Below, in pieces: positions 1 to 12,280 of a stretch of DNA of 64,000 bases (position 1 is its first letter; each line of letters starts with the position of its first letter). A program made the translations under genes and the position numbers. The DNA comes from Lactarius indigo (Eukaryota; Basidiomycota; Agaricomycetes; Russulales; Russulaceae): assembly GCA_025766275.1 (NCBI GenBank), contig JAFKAC010000052.1, positions 310,001-374,000 of the forward strand, read 5' to 3'. A model generated the notes under the pieces. The model saw only the letters and a program-made list of their open reading frames with translations, was not told the DNA's origin and searched no databases.

Positions 1-3000
1 CCGTCGGAGTAGACGAGCCAGGGTGTGATGAGGGGATTATCAGGGTCGCGTTTCGTTCGAAGGAAGGAGTGTCTCGCCGGGTAATAATCTTCGTCGTCAT
101 GGCCAGCCTCAGCTGCTGCCATCGCTGTCGTCGCTCGCGCATCTCCCTCAGTCGGGCCGCTGCTGAGTCCAGCTGCTCCTTCTGCCATGCTGCCGCTACC
201 CTCTTCCAGCCCTCCAACTCGTACTCCATCAGCGCTTGAACGCTGGTCGTTGCTCGGGAAAATTCCGCGAACGCCGATGAGGTCGTCGCTTGGGGGGATA
301 GCGGCGATGGGTTCACATTCGCCGCGATCGTTTCGGAAGACATGGGCGACGGCTTGGTCGTCGTCAGGGGTGGTCGTTGGGTCTGGGAATCTGGTGATGA
401 CGTTGACCCATTCTTGCGCGGTGATGGGCCCCTCTGCTGGTGCAAGAGGTGTCCATGGCGTGAGCTGAGTGTTGGGAACTTCGGTGTCGCTGTCCTCCGC
501 CAAGAGGGCTCGGGCGTCTTCTGCGAGGGAGTCGAGGAGCTGCGCCTGTGTGACATGTCGTAGCGGTGAAGTGGGCATAAGAGTAATGGCTGAGCGGAGG
601 AAGAGGGGATGACTGTCCTCTGTCCGAGCGACTCCCACTTTATCTCTTCTACCGTGGGTTTGCGCTTCCTGATACAGGCGAAGCGCTTCTGGCGCAAAGA
701 CGTCGTCTTTATTGACCCACTGGTTCTCCGAGTCTGGGTACCCCTTCCATTTGATCAAATATTGAAGGCGTCTTCCCCTGCCGAAATGCCGAGTGTCTAG
801 GATGGCCTCGACTTCATATTCCTCCTCTCCATCTATCAGTTCGGGCGGCGGTCGTGTGAAATTCTCCCCGTGCAAGGAAGTTTGCTTGTACGGTGTGAGA
901 AGATCGATGTGAAACACTGGATGGATGCTCCACTGCGTGGGAAGTTCCAATCGGTAGTTGTAGGGGGACATCACCTGCACCACCCGAAAGGGTCCGTGGC
1001 GTCGCGCCGCTAATTTCGCTGTAGGCTGATTGGTTCGGAGATGTTTGCCCTCGAGCCACACGAGGTCGTTGATGTTGAACTTGGGCATATCTTTGTTGCG
1101 CACCCATGACTCTTGCGCCTTCTTTATAAGACGTTGGGCGTTGTCTCTAGCTTCTTTTAGCTGTGTCAGTCGCGTGGTTGCGAGGGGAATGGGAGATGGC
1201 TTATCCATCCAGTCCGCTTGTGGGTTATACCCCATCAGAAGTTGGAACGGCGATTCTTTAGTATGTTCATGTGGCCAGTTGTTGTGCGCAAATTCGGCGA
1301 TTGGTAGGTACGCTTCCCAGTTGTCTTGTCGCTCATTTACCCAGAAGCGTAGGTACTGTTCCAGCCATTGGTTAGTTCGCTCGGACTGTCCATCAGTACG
1401 TGGGTGGTATGCTGTTGATATATTCTGTTGAATTCCCAGAATGCGACATATTTCTCTGGTAAACTTGGATGTAAAGCGTGGGTCGCGATCGCTGATTATT
1501 TTGCGCGGTAGTCCGAAGCGTTTGAACACCTGGGCGACATACAGAGTCGCCGTTTCTTCTGCGGTGATTTCCTCTCGGCATGGGATAAAGATTGAGGCCT
1601 TGCTGCAGTCGTGGTCTGTGACAGTTAGTATGCTGTCATACCCCTTAGAAATGGGGAGTTTGGTGATGAAGTCCACCGCCACCGTGTGGAATGGCATGGC
1701 TTCTAGTATTGGTGTAATGGGATACAGCGCCGCTCGTATGGGCCTCGTGTTGACTTTGTTCCTTTGGCACTCGGCGCAGCCTTGCACGTATTCATATACG
1801 TCTCTTCGAAGTCGCGGCCACCAGTAGTGTCTCTCCAGGATGCGTTGAGTTCTCGTGATTCCCGGGTGGCCATGTATTGGCAAGTCGTGATGGTCGTGTA
1901 TTAGTACTCGTTGAGTCGACGCTGGTCCGGTGATTACGAACCTGCCGTCCTTGTACCATTCTCCTTGTATTTTCTTAAGGCGATAAGGGTCGGTCCATAT
2001 CTTGATCACCTCCTCGTCTTGTTGGTGGCGTGGTTGTAGTAGATTTGGGTTGGCGATGAAGGTGCGCGCGGTGTTAAGGGTTCATACAAAGACCTCGGGG
2101 GGCAGGACCACTACTTCACTGTTGTCCTCGACGCCTTGGTCATAATCCGGTCGTCTTGACAGTGCGTCTGCCCGTCCGTTGTTCTTTCCCTTAATGTGAT
2201 GAATCTCGAAATTGTATTCAGAAAGTTCGAGTACTTCCCTGGCGACCCGCCTGCTAATCTTTTGTGGTGACTTCCAGTATTGTAGGTTTAGATGGTCCGA
2301 ATAGATTTTAATCTTGTGGGGGGCGCCTGCGAGAAGTGGTCGCCAGTTCCGTAGGGCCTTGACTATCGCGAGCAGCTCTAGGTCGTAGATGTTGTAGTTT
2401 CTCTCAGCTTCAGAAAGCGTCGCCGAGTAGTAACCTATGGGATGTCGCTTGCCGTCAGATTTCTTTTGCAGTAGTACGGCTCCCACCGCATAGCCCGAAG
2501 CGTCTACTTCCAATTCGAATGGATCTTGAAGGATGGGGTGTGCTAGCACCGGTTCCTCCGTCACGAGTCATTTTAGGGTGTTAAATGCCTTTTCTTCTTC
2601 TTCAGTCCACCGCCATTCTTCGTTCTTTCGTGTTAGTTTAGTCAGTGGCTTGGCGTGAGTTGCGAAACCGCGGATAAAGAGTCTGTAAAAGTTACAGAAG
2701 CCGAGGAAAGAGCGGACGTCTTTGACCTTTGTTGGCGTTGGCCAGTCCTTGATTCCTTGAACTTTTACAGGGTCCATTCAGGTCACCCCCCTCTCAAGGA
2801 TTACCCCCAGGTAATCCATCCGCGGTTGATGGAACAGGCACTTCTCGAGTTTGAAGTAGAGGTCGTGTTCCTCCGCAACGCGCAAAACATCGCGGACGGC
2901 ATCTATATGGGCCGCCAGATTGTGATCAAAGTGAGTAGCGATACCAATATCGTCCATGTAGACGCGTATGGTAGTACCCAGCCGTTCGTGCTTTGCTGTG

Positions 3001-4153
3001 GTGTCGCGGTAGATGTGGTTCATCATGGCCTGGAAGGTAGCGGGGGAGTTAGTGAGCCCGAAGAACATGACCGTGGGTTCGAAGAGGCCAAATTTAGTTT
3101 TGAATGCCGCCTTTTCTTGGTCGCCGTCGCGAATTCGTATGTTGTTGTAGCCCCATCGGATGTCGAGTTTGGTATAGATGTGGGCGTTGCTGAGGTCGAG
3201 GATGAGATCTTGTATCAATGGTAGCGGGTATTGATTTCGAATGGTGTGGGAGTTGATGACCCGGTAGTCCTGTACTGGGCGTAGTTTTCCGTCCTTCTTT
3301 TTAATGAAGAAGAAGGAGGATGCATACGGAGAGATGGAGGGGCGTAGATACCCTTGTTTCAGTTTCTCCTCTAGAAACTCTTTAAGTTCGCCCTCTTCTT
3401 TTTGGGTCATAGGGTAGATCTTGCAGTCGATGGCGGCCGGCGCGGATGGTTTGAAGTCTATTGCATGATCCCACAGCCTTGCCGGGGGGAAACGGTGTGA
3501 GGCCTGCTCGTTGAAAAGTCTGGTAAACATTGCGTATTCCTGAGGAAGCACAGCTGCCGTTTGTTGTTGTTTCGCTTGTATGGCCAATTCCGTCGAGGTG
3601 GTAGCTCTGGTGAACGTTTCTTCCTCTAGTTCCCGCACAATGTCTTCCTTTTCGGCCACAATGAGGGCGCGAATGGTTGTTGTTGACAGTAGTACTTTGC
3701 TAGTTGCTAGTATCACGGGCTGCATGTTGGGATGTATGGTAGCAGTGGCCCAGCTGATCGTTGGTTCGAACGCGCTTAGCCATGGATAGCCTAGCACCAT
3801 ATCTTCGCTTCCGAGATCGGTGATCAGGAAGGTCATCTGCTTTATCTGTCCTCGTGTTTTCACCTCTAGGTTAACGTAATGAGTGATTAACCCAGCTTTA
3901 TTTTCCGTGTTGTCTATATTCCATATTTTACGAGGCGTGTTCAGCGGCTGTGTCTGGATACCAGCCCGTTTTGCCAGGCTGGGTCGGATGAAGTTGTCGG
4001 TTGCGCCAGAATCAACTAGTGCATTTGTTTCAGTCGTTTGGTAATTCGTACGGACGGTCACTGGGATTCTCATAGATCGGTAGCGCGTTGTCACAATTAC
4101 AGAATTACATTGAAGAGCCCTCACCCAGACTGACGGGTTCAGGCGTCCCGAAA
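1..4153 (-). pseudogene. pol: Pol polyprotein, family A (copy A1), three stops
   Basis: Pol lies in the -1 frame relative to gag. In order it encodes an aspartic protease (LVDSGATDNF), reverse transcriptase (YMDDIGIATHF, beginning about 3000), RNase H (DASGYAVGAVL), integrase (HHCC zinc region and DDE core with TAYHPRTDGQSERTNQW), a chromodomain (about 700-850), and part of a C-terminal accessory domain that runs off the window. Three in-frame TGA codons (2778-2780, 2568-2570, 2082-2084) break the frame. Aligned to A2, the first two fall where an arginine codon is expected and fit CGA-to-TGA; at the third A2 has AGA, and CGA is only inferred. From 2081 to base 1 the frame appears open. Confidence 0.88.
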
Positions 4154-6208
4154 ACCCTCTTTTCCCCACAGATCTTGAAGTATCAGATCTTTTACTTCGT
4201 CCGTACTGTTGGCCACCTGAGTGAGCCATTCTTTGGCCTGTTCTCCCGCTGTCTTCGTGTTTGCTGCGTTGATTTGGGGTGCGGGCGTTACGCTTGGCGC
4301 TGGCGACATATATCCGGGCAGCGACGGCGCATACTGCGACGGTGCGTATTGTGAGACGGGTCCTTGAGGGTATCCCATAGTTTCGGTCATGCGGCTACTG
4401 GATGAGGCAGCTTGCCACTGTTGCTGCGCACGCGGATATGGGCAATTTCGTGAGAGGTGGCCAGGAGCGTGACAGTTATAGCAGAGGACATTCCTTAAGT
4501 CCCTTCGAGATCCTCCTCTTCCTCGTCCTCTAGCTCCTGGTCCCCCTCTCGGCGGGAATGGTGGTGTAGGCCATTCGCGGTGTGGTAGTTTGTTGAAATC
4601 GATGTCTTCGGACCCCGCGAGCCTCACCTTTGCACGGTCAGCCGAGGTGTCCATTGCCCACGGGTTAGTCTGTGGCAGGTTTTGTGGGAGTGTCCACCCC
4701 GCATTGCCTCCCTGCTTCTTTTGTGGCGTCGTCATATTTTTGTATTCGTTAAGTCGTGCTTTGAGGTGGATATAATTCTTCTGTCGCTTGAGAACGGCTC
4801 TTTTCCAGTCGTCGAACGTGACAGGATCGTCGAATTGGAACGCGTTTTTAAACAGTTCCTTGGGTAGACCCGATGTGAAGAGGTCGATGGTTTGGGGTTC
4901 ATTGAGGCAGTAGTGAGCTTTCCGTGCGAGCTGTTCAAAGTCATTGACGTACTTGTCAATGTCTTCCCCCGTCATTTTGAAGCCTTTTCGTAGTATGGCT
5001 TGGGCTTGTTCCCTTTCTAGCGTGTTTTCGAACCTCTGGCTGAATCCATCGGCTACGGCGTCCCATAGGTCGCGAGTGTAGGGACTTATTCCCTGTTGTA
5101 TCTGCCTGTTGAGCCAGTTCAGGAAGGATAAGACCCATTCGCTGACCGCTCCGCCTTTGATATAGGAAAGAAACAGGAGGCATCTCCTGTAGTCGTTGCA
5201 CATGATAGGGGCGTCCAAATTCATGCCCCAGTAGACATGCCACTGTGTTAGGAATTGGTCTACTTTGAGTCTGTCTCCGTCAAAAATGGAAGGTGGCTCG
5301 CCGGTTAGTTTTTCGTTATGATGTCCTCCTCCTCCAGCACCTCCAGCACCTCCCCCTCCTCCACCGCCATCGCCTCCTCTGCCTCCTGGCGGTCCTCCGG
5401 GTGGCATTCTTGGTGGCTCGGTCCTTCGTAGATCAAACGGGATACCACCCCCTGGTGGCGGTGGTGGGTCGCCGCTTGGCCCTCCCGTTCCCGGTGGAAG
5501 GTCTAGTACGGGGTGTCGTCCAGATGGGGGGTCTCCTCGATCTGACCCTATTGCTCGAAAGATGGCTGCGTCGTCTGCGGTCATTCGTACACCGGTCTCA
5601 GGGTTAATGGGCATGAGGATTTCTCGTGCTTCCTCTTGTATTGCGCGTGCTTCTTCAATTGCGACCTCTTCCATTGCTCTTGTTATTGTTGCCATGATGG
5701 CTGGTGATCGGATGTGAATTGGCTCTGGTTCGGTAATGTGTGCGGACTCAGCTCGTTCGATGAGGAGATCTTGTATCGCTCCTCCGCTAGTTTCTGTCTG
5801 GTTTGGCTCTCGTCCTTCACTTTCGTCTTGGCTTTGTTCCTCTTCTTCCAATACCACTTCCCCAGTAGAGTGTTCTCGTACTTGCCCGTCAATGGGGCCC
5901 CAATCTGCTCGGCTGTTGAGTTCTCTGGCGTCGATATCGCACCGATATCTGGGTCCTGTCGGTCGTATAACGTCCCACTGGGAGTCTATGGGATTCCACG
6001 TAACCTCCGTCCAACACAAGTGGTCGAAGTTGAACTCAACTGGTCGGAACCTACTAGGTCCGTTGAACTCCACAAAATATCCGGTTTCTTCTTGTCTTTC
6101 CCTCCAACTAGCAGCTTGTAGAAAGCGCGTGGGGACGTTACGTTCTCCTCTTCTTGGGAGCGAATATGGACGGAAGCTCGTCCACTGGTCTCTTGTTGTT
6201 ACGGCCAC
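4139..6208 (-). CDS. gag: Gag polyprotein, family A (copy A1)
   Basis: 689-residue open frame encoding the structural Gag protein that packages element RNA. It has an N-terminal unique region, a proline/glycine-rich low-complexity stretch around residues 220-300, a retrotransposon-gag capsid domain around residues 310-480, and one CX2CX4HX4C zinc knuckle (CYNCHAPGHLSRNC) near residue 590. The frame begins with GTG in a strong initiation context (CCACCGTGG) about 20 nt after the LTR; no ATG lies between the preceding in-frame stop and this codon, and A2 has the same GTG. The 3' end overlaps pol in the -1 frame. The frame is intact. Confidence 0.9.
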   Translation of the reverse strand: MAVTTRDQWTSFRPYSLPRRGERNVPTRFLQAASWRERQEETGYFVEFNGPSRFRPVEFNFDHLCWTEVTWNPIDSQWDVIRPTGPRYRCDIDARELNSRADWGPIDGQVREHSTGEVVLEEEEQSQDESEGREPNQTETSGGAIQDLLIERAESAHITEPEPIHIRSPAIMATITRAMEEVAIEEARAIQEEAREILMPINPETGVRMTADDAAIFRAIGSDRGDPPSGRHPVLDLPPGTGGPSGDPPPPPGGGIPFDLRRTEPPRMPPGGPPGGRGGDGGGGGGGAGGAGGGGHHNEKLTGEPPSIFDGDRLKVDQFLTQWHVYWGMNLDAPIMCNDYRRCLLFLSYIKGGAVSEWVLSFLNWLNRQIQQGISPYTRDLWDAVADGFSQRFENTLEREQAQAILRKGFKMTGEDIDKYVNDFEQLARKAHYCLNEPQTIDLFTSGLPKELFKNAFQFDDPVTFDDWKRAVLKRQKNYIHLKARLNEYKNMTTPQKKQGGNAGWTLPQNLPQTNPWAMDTSADRAKVRLAGSEDIDFNKLPHREWPTPPFPPRGGPGARGRGRGGSRRDLRNVLCYNCHAPGHLSRNCPYPRAQQQWQAASSSSRMTETMGYPQGPVSQYAPSQYAPSLPGYMSPAPSVTPAPQINAANTKTAGEQAKEWLTQVANSTDEVKDLILQDLWGKEGFRDA

Positions 6209-6214
6209 GGTGGG

Positions 6215-6225
6215 ATCTTGGTCTT
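6215..6225 (-). promoter_or_regulatory. self-primer binding site of A1
   Basis: Two bases inside the LTR end lies AAGACCAAGAT on the minus strand. It is the exact reverse complement of the presumed first 11 nt of the LTR transcript (6455-6465). This is the arrangement known for Tf1-type self-priming retrotransposons; no tRNA-type TGG is found directly at the LTR end. Confidence 0.65.
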
Positions 6226-6227
6226 AA

Positions 6228-6737
6228 TGTAACGCCGTCACGACGTTAGCTCGACTTGAGCTCTATAGAGGCGGTAACAACTTAGCGAAGGTTCTGAAGA
6301 CACAGAGGTCCGAACATGACGAATCTCTTGAAGACACGAAGGTCCAAGCGTAGGTAATGGTGAACACTCGAAGGTGCACTTCTCAAAAGGGGCGATAGAA
6401 GAGAGAACGAGATGAAACAACAGAGAAGAAGGAAGAAACAAGTGACGATTCAAGAAGACCAAGATGGTGTATCTTGGTCTTCACAAGACAGATTAAATAC
6501 AAGTCGAGCAGGCTTTCAAGCGCTGCTATGAGTCACGGTAGTGTAGCGTCCAACGTGTCGCGTAAGTAGCTCGAACCCTAATACTACTACTACTAGTATT
6601 AGTGGCGTAGTCCTCAGTCATCAATCAGCACGCAATCCCCTATCGTACTCGTAATCGCCTATCGTAAGTCCGCAACTAATCTACCTTACCGCCGTAGTTG
6701 CAACCGGTACAGTAAGGGTATGGGTCGAGACGTAACA
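6228..6737 (-). repeat. 5' LTR of element A1
   Basis: 510 bp bounded by TGTTACG at the start and GTTACA at the end (minus strand), homologous to the 524-bp LTRs of A2. It contains a TATA-like TATTTAAT (6492-6499) and, 34 bp downstream, a 12-bp stem inverted repeat whose second arm ATCTTGGTCTT (6455-6465) is the likely transcript start. Confidence 0.9.
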
Positions 6738-7211
6738 ATGCACAAGAGTCACAAGGACGTATGTCACTTGGACTGTAGAGGAGGGCTAAGACTCGAAGGC
6801 CTAGCGAAGACGAGGATCGGGGTTCAAGGAGACTCTGCGTAGACGAGTGTAGTATTACACAAGAAGTCTAGTCTACCGTACAAGCTAGGTATGACTAGGG
6901 TTAAATAGAAACCGCATTGTGTGGCCATCACAAACAGATGGCGCCATCGTTAAATCAGGGAAGAAAGGAGCGAACATAAAGGGAACAAAGCAGGGATATA
7001 TCAAGAATAAAGGGGAATCACACGGGGCCGCGCGTGAGAAGGAACAGGTCGGGAACTGGCACATGTCAAGCCTTATCAAAAGAGAACGTCGATAAGCAAG
7101 GCGCATGATAGAAACTGGGTAATCGTAAAGTCCGCGTAGTCGTACAGGGCTCGTGTAGTGTGGGAAGGAAGTAGTGGCAAGGAAAGAGACGAGTCCAAGA
7201 AAAACGTAACA
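6738..7211 (-). repeat. 3' LTR fragment of element B1
   Basis: Matches the complete B1 5' LTR from the LTR start (TGTTACG, minus strand, at 7211) up to the point where A1 is inserted (6737/6738). About 94 bp of the LTR end are missing here and should lie beyond A1, outside the window. Confidence 0.9.
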
Positions 7212-7245
7212 TTACCCCCCGTCTTGGTCTGAAGACGCCTCGACT

Positions 7246-8694
7246 TCAGGACTCCGGATCGATGAGGTCGTAGATGTCAGCGTTGAGGTCATTTTCCGGC
7301 CATGGGGAGATGTCGAGTTGACAGTAATGTGTTTTGAGGAAGAGAAAGGGTCCGCGTTTGCCACACTTGCGACACATCTCGTACTGTGGGCACCGAATCT
7401 CGTCATGGTTGGCATCAGTACGGAAGCACCGCCCACACCACCTCCCTTGGGTGTGGGCCGCGATTGTCGGTGGTTCGGGGACGGTAAAGGAGGTGGTGGC
7501 CTCCGTAGTCACTGCTTGCCGTATGCGTTCATCTGCCTGATGGGTTGTGATCACCTCTTCAACCATGCCTGCACGGCGGAATATGCATTGGTGGGACTGA
7601 TGTTCCTGGCTTTGGCAATGTCGGCAGGCAGGTCGTGGCCTGGTGGGGCAATCGCGTACAATGTGATGGGGGCTATTGCAGTGATAGCAGCGTCGGCGAT
7701 GGGGTTTGTCGGCGAGGCGGGGGAACTCTAATGGTCCTCCACGTCGTGGGGAGAATGGGATAGCATAACGGGAGTGGCGAAGTGGGGCTGGTAGGGCTGT
7801 CATGCGCGCGTATTCGTTGCCGATGGTAGCCAGTGCCCCTGCGTACTGAAGGCGCCTCTTGGTGCTAGCCAACATCAAGTTGACCGTGAGCCGTTCCGCT
7901 CGTATTTTGCGTGCGTCCTCCTCCAGTTTCTCGCACTTCTCATCGAGTTCTTTGAGCGCCAGAAGCCCCGTTCTCAGCCTAGTGATTTCGGCCGTGAGGC
8001 GAGGGGAGTTGAGCTCTATAAGCGTTTCGTCCAGGGCACAGGCGCGGATGTCGTGAGGGTCGAAGAACTGTAGTTGTTCTGCTGTAAAGGGTGGCGCCGA
8101 GACGTTCGGCCTAAGTGACGAGAGATAGACCTCTTCTCCGTAGTGGGGTTGTCCCACACCCATTGTCCCCACTACCTCGGTGAATCCCTTGCGATAGTAG
8201 ATGTACTTCGCTGGGTTAGATCCACCGTCTGGTAGCGGGATCTGTAATGGGTAGTACTTGGGGGTGCCAGGAACATTTGGAAAGAATGGGGCACCGGGGT
8301 CGTCTGTGTCGTTAGGAGGGGAGTCGGGTCGGTTGTAGTCAATGGGGGTGTGGACGCGAACCGGGGTAAACGGCTCTAGAGGTGGGGGCGGTGTGGATGA
8401 TGGGGAAGATGGTGGTGATTGAGGTTGTGGTTCCGGTGGAGGAGTCGACTGTTGCTGAGGGGGTGGTGTTGGTGAATATTGTCCTTCCTCTGGTGTTGAC
8501 GGGGTAAGTTCCCCGGGTTCTCGTTCAATGGGAATGGGGGTGGTGATGGTGACGTGTTGGGGGGACGGTGGTGGTGACAGACGGGGGATGTCGGCGAGAT
8601 TAATGGTGACAATCCCTCGTTCGAGGGCGGTTTCGAGTTGGGGGTTGCTGAGGATGTTGATGAAGGTGGTATCGGATACTGGGGTGTCGGTCAT
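7246..8694 (-). CDS. Third ORF of family B (copy B1), zinc-knuckle accessory protein
   Basis: About 482 residues, between pol and the 3' LTR; start chosen at the ATG shared with copy B2, although the frame is open further upstream to 8805. The N-terminal 150 residues are proline/serine/threonine-rich. A middle region (about 190-300) ends in a coiled-coil-like stretch starting LTAEITRLR. The C-terminal half has cysteine clusters of zinc-knuckle type (CYHCNSPHHIVRDC, CRHCQSQEHQSHQC, CGRCFRTDANHDEIRC, CRKCGKR). The middle region resembles the C-terminal extension of family-A pol. Function unknown; an RNA/DNA-binding accessory role is inferred from the knuckles only. Confidence 0.82.
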   Translation of the reverse strand: MTDTPVSDTTFINILSNPQLETALERGIVTINLADIPRLSPPPSPQHVTITTPIPIEREPGELTPSTPEEGQYSPTPPPQQQSTPPPEPQPQSPPSSPSSTPPPPLEPFTPVRVHTPIDYNRPDSPPNDTDDPGAPFFPNVPGTPKYYPLQIPLPDGGSNPAKYIYYRKGFTEVVGTMGVGQPHYGEEVYLSSLRPNVSAPPFTAEQLQFFDPHDIRACALDETLIELNSPRLTAEITRLRTGLLALKELDEKCEKLEEDARKIRAERLTVNLMLASTKRRLQYAGALATIGNEYARMTALPAPLRHSRYAIPFSPRRGGPLEFPRLADKPHRRRCYHCNSPHHIVRDCPTRPRPACRHCQSQEHQSHQCIFRRAGMVEEVITTHQADERIRQAVTTEATTSFTVPEPPTIAAHTQGRWCGRCFRTDANHDEIRCPQYEMCRKCGKRGPFLFLKTHYCQLDISPWPENDLNADIYDLIDPES

Positions 8695-8734
8695 CGTTGG
8701 TCTGAGGGATATGGGGGTGTGAAAGGGGGTATCT

Positions 8735-11700
8735 TTATATTGTTCGTCCAGCCCCCTTGGCGGTCGGATGTCGTTGATAGAAGTCTTTGATGACGTCTGT
8801 GGCATGGGTCATGTTTGTCGCGGGTTCCCATGTGTTATCGCTTGGTGGGAATCCCTTCCACTTTACTAGGTAGTGGAGTTTGCGCCCCCTTCCTCGTTCC
8901 TGGGCATCTTTGATCTGCTCCACTTCATACTCCTCTTCTCCATCGATAAGGTCTGGTGGAGGTCAGGTGTAGTTTGTACCGTGCATCTCCGTTTCCTTAT
9001 ATGGTGTCAGAAGGTTTGCGTGGAATACTGGGTGTATCTTCCATGATGCCGGAAGTTCCAATTCGTACGAGACGTCTGATAGAACCTTGACGATTTTAAA
9101 GGGTCCGTATCGCTTTGGGGCTAGTTTGCTCGTGGGGTAGAAGGTACGAAGATTGGTCCCTTCTAACCATACTTGATCCCCTTGCTGATAAGGTGTGAAC
9201 CCTGTTTTTCCTCGTTGGGCCATGAGGTGCTGCGCGTGTTTGATACTATCTTGCGCATGTTGCCGGAGTATTTGCAATTCTTCCAATCTTTGATCCACCG
9301 CGGGGCTGTGTGATGGCTTTGGTGTCCATACAGTTCGTGGTTCCCACCCCATAATGAGGGAAAAGGGGGAGTGTTTGGTGGTGGCGTTTCTCCAAGAGTT
9401 GTGAGTGAACTGCGCCATGGGTAGAAGTTCCACCCAATTGTTCTGTTGCATGTTACACCAGTGTCGTAAGTATTGCTCTAACCATTGGTTTGTTCGTTCC
9501 GATTGACCATCTGTTTGTGGGTGATACGCTGATGATATGTTTTGCTGTATCCCCAACGTTTTGCACAGTTGTCGCATGAACATAGATGCGAATCTTGGAT
9601 CCCGATCGGATATGATTCTTCGGGGTAGGCCGTAATGGGGGTAGACATGTCGGAGATAAAGTTTTGCTACGCCTTCCGACGTTATGGCTTCGTTGCACGG
9701 TATGAATATTGCCGCTTTTGAGCAGTCATGGTCCGTGACGGTAAGGATCGAGTCAAACCCTTTTGATATTGGGAGTTTGACTATGAAGTCCATGGCTACT
9801 ACCTCGAATGGCTCAGCCGATGGTTCGGTGGTAATGGGAAATAAGTGGGGCTTCTGTCGGTGATGGTTGATCTTGTTGCTTTGGCATGTTGCACATCCCT
9901 TGACGTAGGCTTCCACATCTTTGTGCATGTTGGGCCACCAGAAATCGCGTTGTAATAGCTCTAGCGTGTTTGCAATTCCTGGGTGTCCTGCGCTTGGAGT
10001 GTCGTGGAAAAAGGTGATTACCCCCCGTTTAAGTTCGTTGTTTCCCACGACAACGAGAGCATCGCCCTTCCACCACAGCCCATTGTGTTTCTTCAGGTTG
10101 TGGGGTTCTATCCACGGGAGGAGTGCTGCTTCGTCCATATTTTGTGCGATTTGAGTCCATATATCCATGTCGTGCATGGACGTTTGGGTGACTTTGAGAA
10201 ATACGTCATCTGGGAGTACTACGACGTGATCATTGTCGTTGGTGCCATCATCATAGTCAGGTCTTCTCGATAAGGAGTCTGCTTGTGTATTCTTGGTACC
10301 AGGGATGTGTTTGAGTATAAAGTTGTACTCCGACAGTTCTTGGAACTCCCGTGCTACTCGTCGACTGATTTTTCTAGGTTCTTTCCAATATTGTAGGTTG
10401 GCATGGTCTGTATGGATCGTTATTAGATGGGGGGATCCCACGAGGTATGTTCGCCAAGTGCGTAGCGCTTTAACGATTGCTAGTAGTTCCCTATCGTAGA
10501 TGTCGTAATTGCGTTCGGCTTCCGATAAGGATTCGGAATAGAATGCGACTGGGTGCATTTTGTCGTCTTCTCCCTTCTGATTTAGGACAGCCCCTAGGGC
10601 GTAACTTGAAGCGTCGACTTCGATTTCGAAGGGTTGGTCTAGTTTCGGGAATAATAGGACCGGTTCCGAGCTGATTCGTTCTTTGATGGTGTCGAAGGCT
10701 TTTTGTCTGGCTTCCGTCCATTCCCAGGGAACGTCTTTCTTTGTGAGGTCGTGGAGGGGTCTTGCAATTGTAGAGAACCCCCGTATGAATCGTCGGTAAA
10801 AATTGCAGAATCCTAGGAAGGCTCGTACTTCCTTGAGTGACGTTGGCGCCTTCCATTCTCGGACTCCTTGTACTTTGACTGGGTCCATTCGCAATTGTCC
10901 GTATCCAATGATTAGCCCCAGGTATTCCACCTCATGGACTTCAAACACGCATTTTTCCGGTTTGATGTACAAGTCGTGTTTGTCGCAAAGGTCGAGGACT
11001 TGGTGTAGTACCATTCTATGGTGGATGCGGTTGTCTGAGGTCGTGATTAGGATATCGTCCATGTAGACAATTACTTCCCCTGTCAGCACTAACTCCCGGA
11101 AGATGGTGTCCATCATGGTTTGGAAGGTGCTAGGGGAATTAGTGAGGCCAAAGAACATGACTCGTGGTTCGAACAACCCCTGATTTGTCTTGAACGCCGC
11201 CTTCCATTCGTCCCCTTGTTTGATTCGAACATTGTTGTATCCCCATCGGATGTCAAGTTTCGAGTAAAGCCTTGCTTCTCGGATCTTGTCGATGAGTTCG
11301 GGGATTAGGGGGAGTGGATAGTGATTTTTTACGGTTAGCTCGTTGAGGCGGCGGTAGTCCTGTACCGGGCGTAGTTTCCCGTCCTTCTTTTTGATAAAAA
11401 AGAAGGGGGATGCGTAGGGAGACTTGGACGGTTGGATGTACTTCTTTTCCAGGTGTTCGGTTACAAATTCTGTCAGTTTTTCATTTTCCGGGATTGTGAG
11501 TGGGTATACTTTGCAATCCATTGTTTCAGGGGCAGTTGGGACCAGATCGATGGCGTGGTCCCACGGGCGTGAAGGGGGGAAGCGCTGGGACGCTTCCTCA
11601 CTGAAAACTTTCTGATGTCTCCAGTATTCTTCCGGGACCATTTCTTCGAAGGTTTTCTGGGGTCTTTTGGCCGCTTCTTGTTGTGCTAATTCTGATGCTG

Positions 11701-12280
11701 TTGTTGTTTTTCGCAGCCGGATGCAAGGTTCGTCCTCTCCTTGTAGCTGTTCCCAGGCTGATTCGTCCAGTTGATACGTCTCCAATGCCTTGATAGTTGC
11801 TTCCAGAGGCATGGCTTCGTCGGACAGATGCAGACTGGTGATGACCACTGGTTGGAACTCTTCATCGAGTGTGGCGTCTCGCCAGTGGAATTTGGGCTCG
11901 AAAGCCGTGAACCAGGGATATCCCAGTATGACTTCGTCGTTTCCTAAATCTGTGATAAGGAATCGAAGGTTTTGGGTCTTTCCTCCGGTTTTAACGGTGA
12001 GGTCGGTGAAAGATGTGATCTCTCCTCCTTGGTTATGGGTTCCATCTACATTCCATATCTTGATGGAGCGTTCGGTAGGTAGCCAGGCTATTCTGAGTCG
12101 TTTCAGGAGGTTTGCGCTTATGAAGTTGTCTGTTGCACCTGAGTCTACCAAAACGTTTCGTTCGGCCGTTGCGTGAGCAGATTTGAAAAGTACTGGAATT
12201 CGCATAGATCGGAATCTGCTATTGTACACGCTAAGTTTTAATGCTCTAGCCCAGGCCGCCGGGTTCAAGCGTTCAGAAAA
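8735..12280 (-). pseudogene. pol: Pol polyprotein, family B (copy B1), one stop before chromodomain
   Basis: Protease with VDSGATDNFI, reverse transcriptase with YMDDILITT, RNase H with VDASSYALGAVL, integrase with HHCC and DDE regions (AYHPQTDGQSERTNQW) and a chromodomain (HYLVKWKGFPPSDNTWEP, about 8740-8930). The frame is open for about 1101 residues to a TGA at 8963-8965. Copy B2 has CGA (Arg) there, so a single C-to-T change cuts the chromodomain off the protein. Pol lies in the -1 frame relative to gag and has no ATG at its start; expression probably needs frameshifting in the overlap, where a TTTT run (12277-12280) is conserved in all four copies. Confidence 0.9.

Larger units (their letters stand above)
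1..6737 (-). mobile_element. Ty3/gypsy chromovirus A1 (family A), 3' end beyond window
   Basis: Reading on the minus strand, the element runs from its 5' LTR (6228-6737) through a primer-binding site, gag and pol to the left window edge. It matches family-A copy A2 (23365-31248) throughout; the first window bases correspond to about position 30122 of A2, so roughly the last 600 bp of internal sequence and the 3' LTR lie outside. Its right end abuts base 6738, which is internal to the LTR of element B1, so A1 inserted into that LTR. Pol carries three in-frame stops, so this copy is not autonomous. Confidence 0.93.

Noticed and set aside
7246..8694. Envelope-like third gene of a retrovirus-like element
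   Set aside because: No signal peptide, membrane span or glycoprotein features; it has zinc-knuckle clusters instead.
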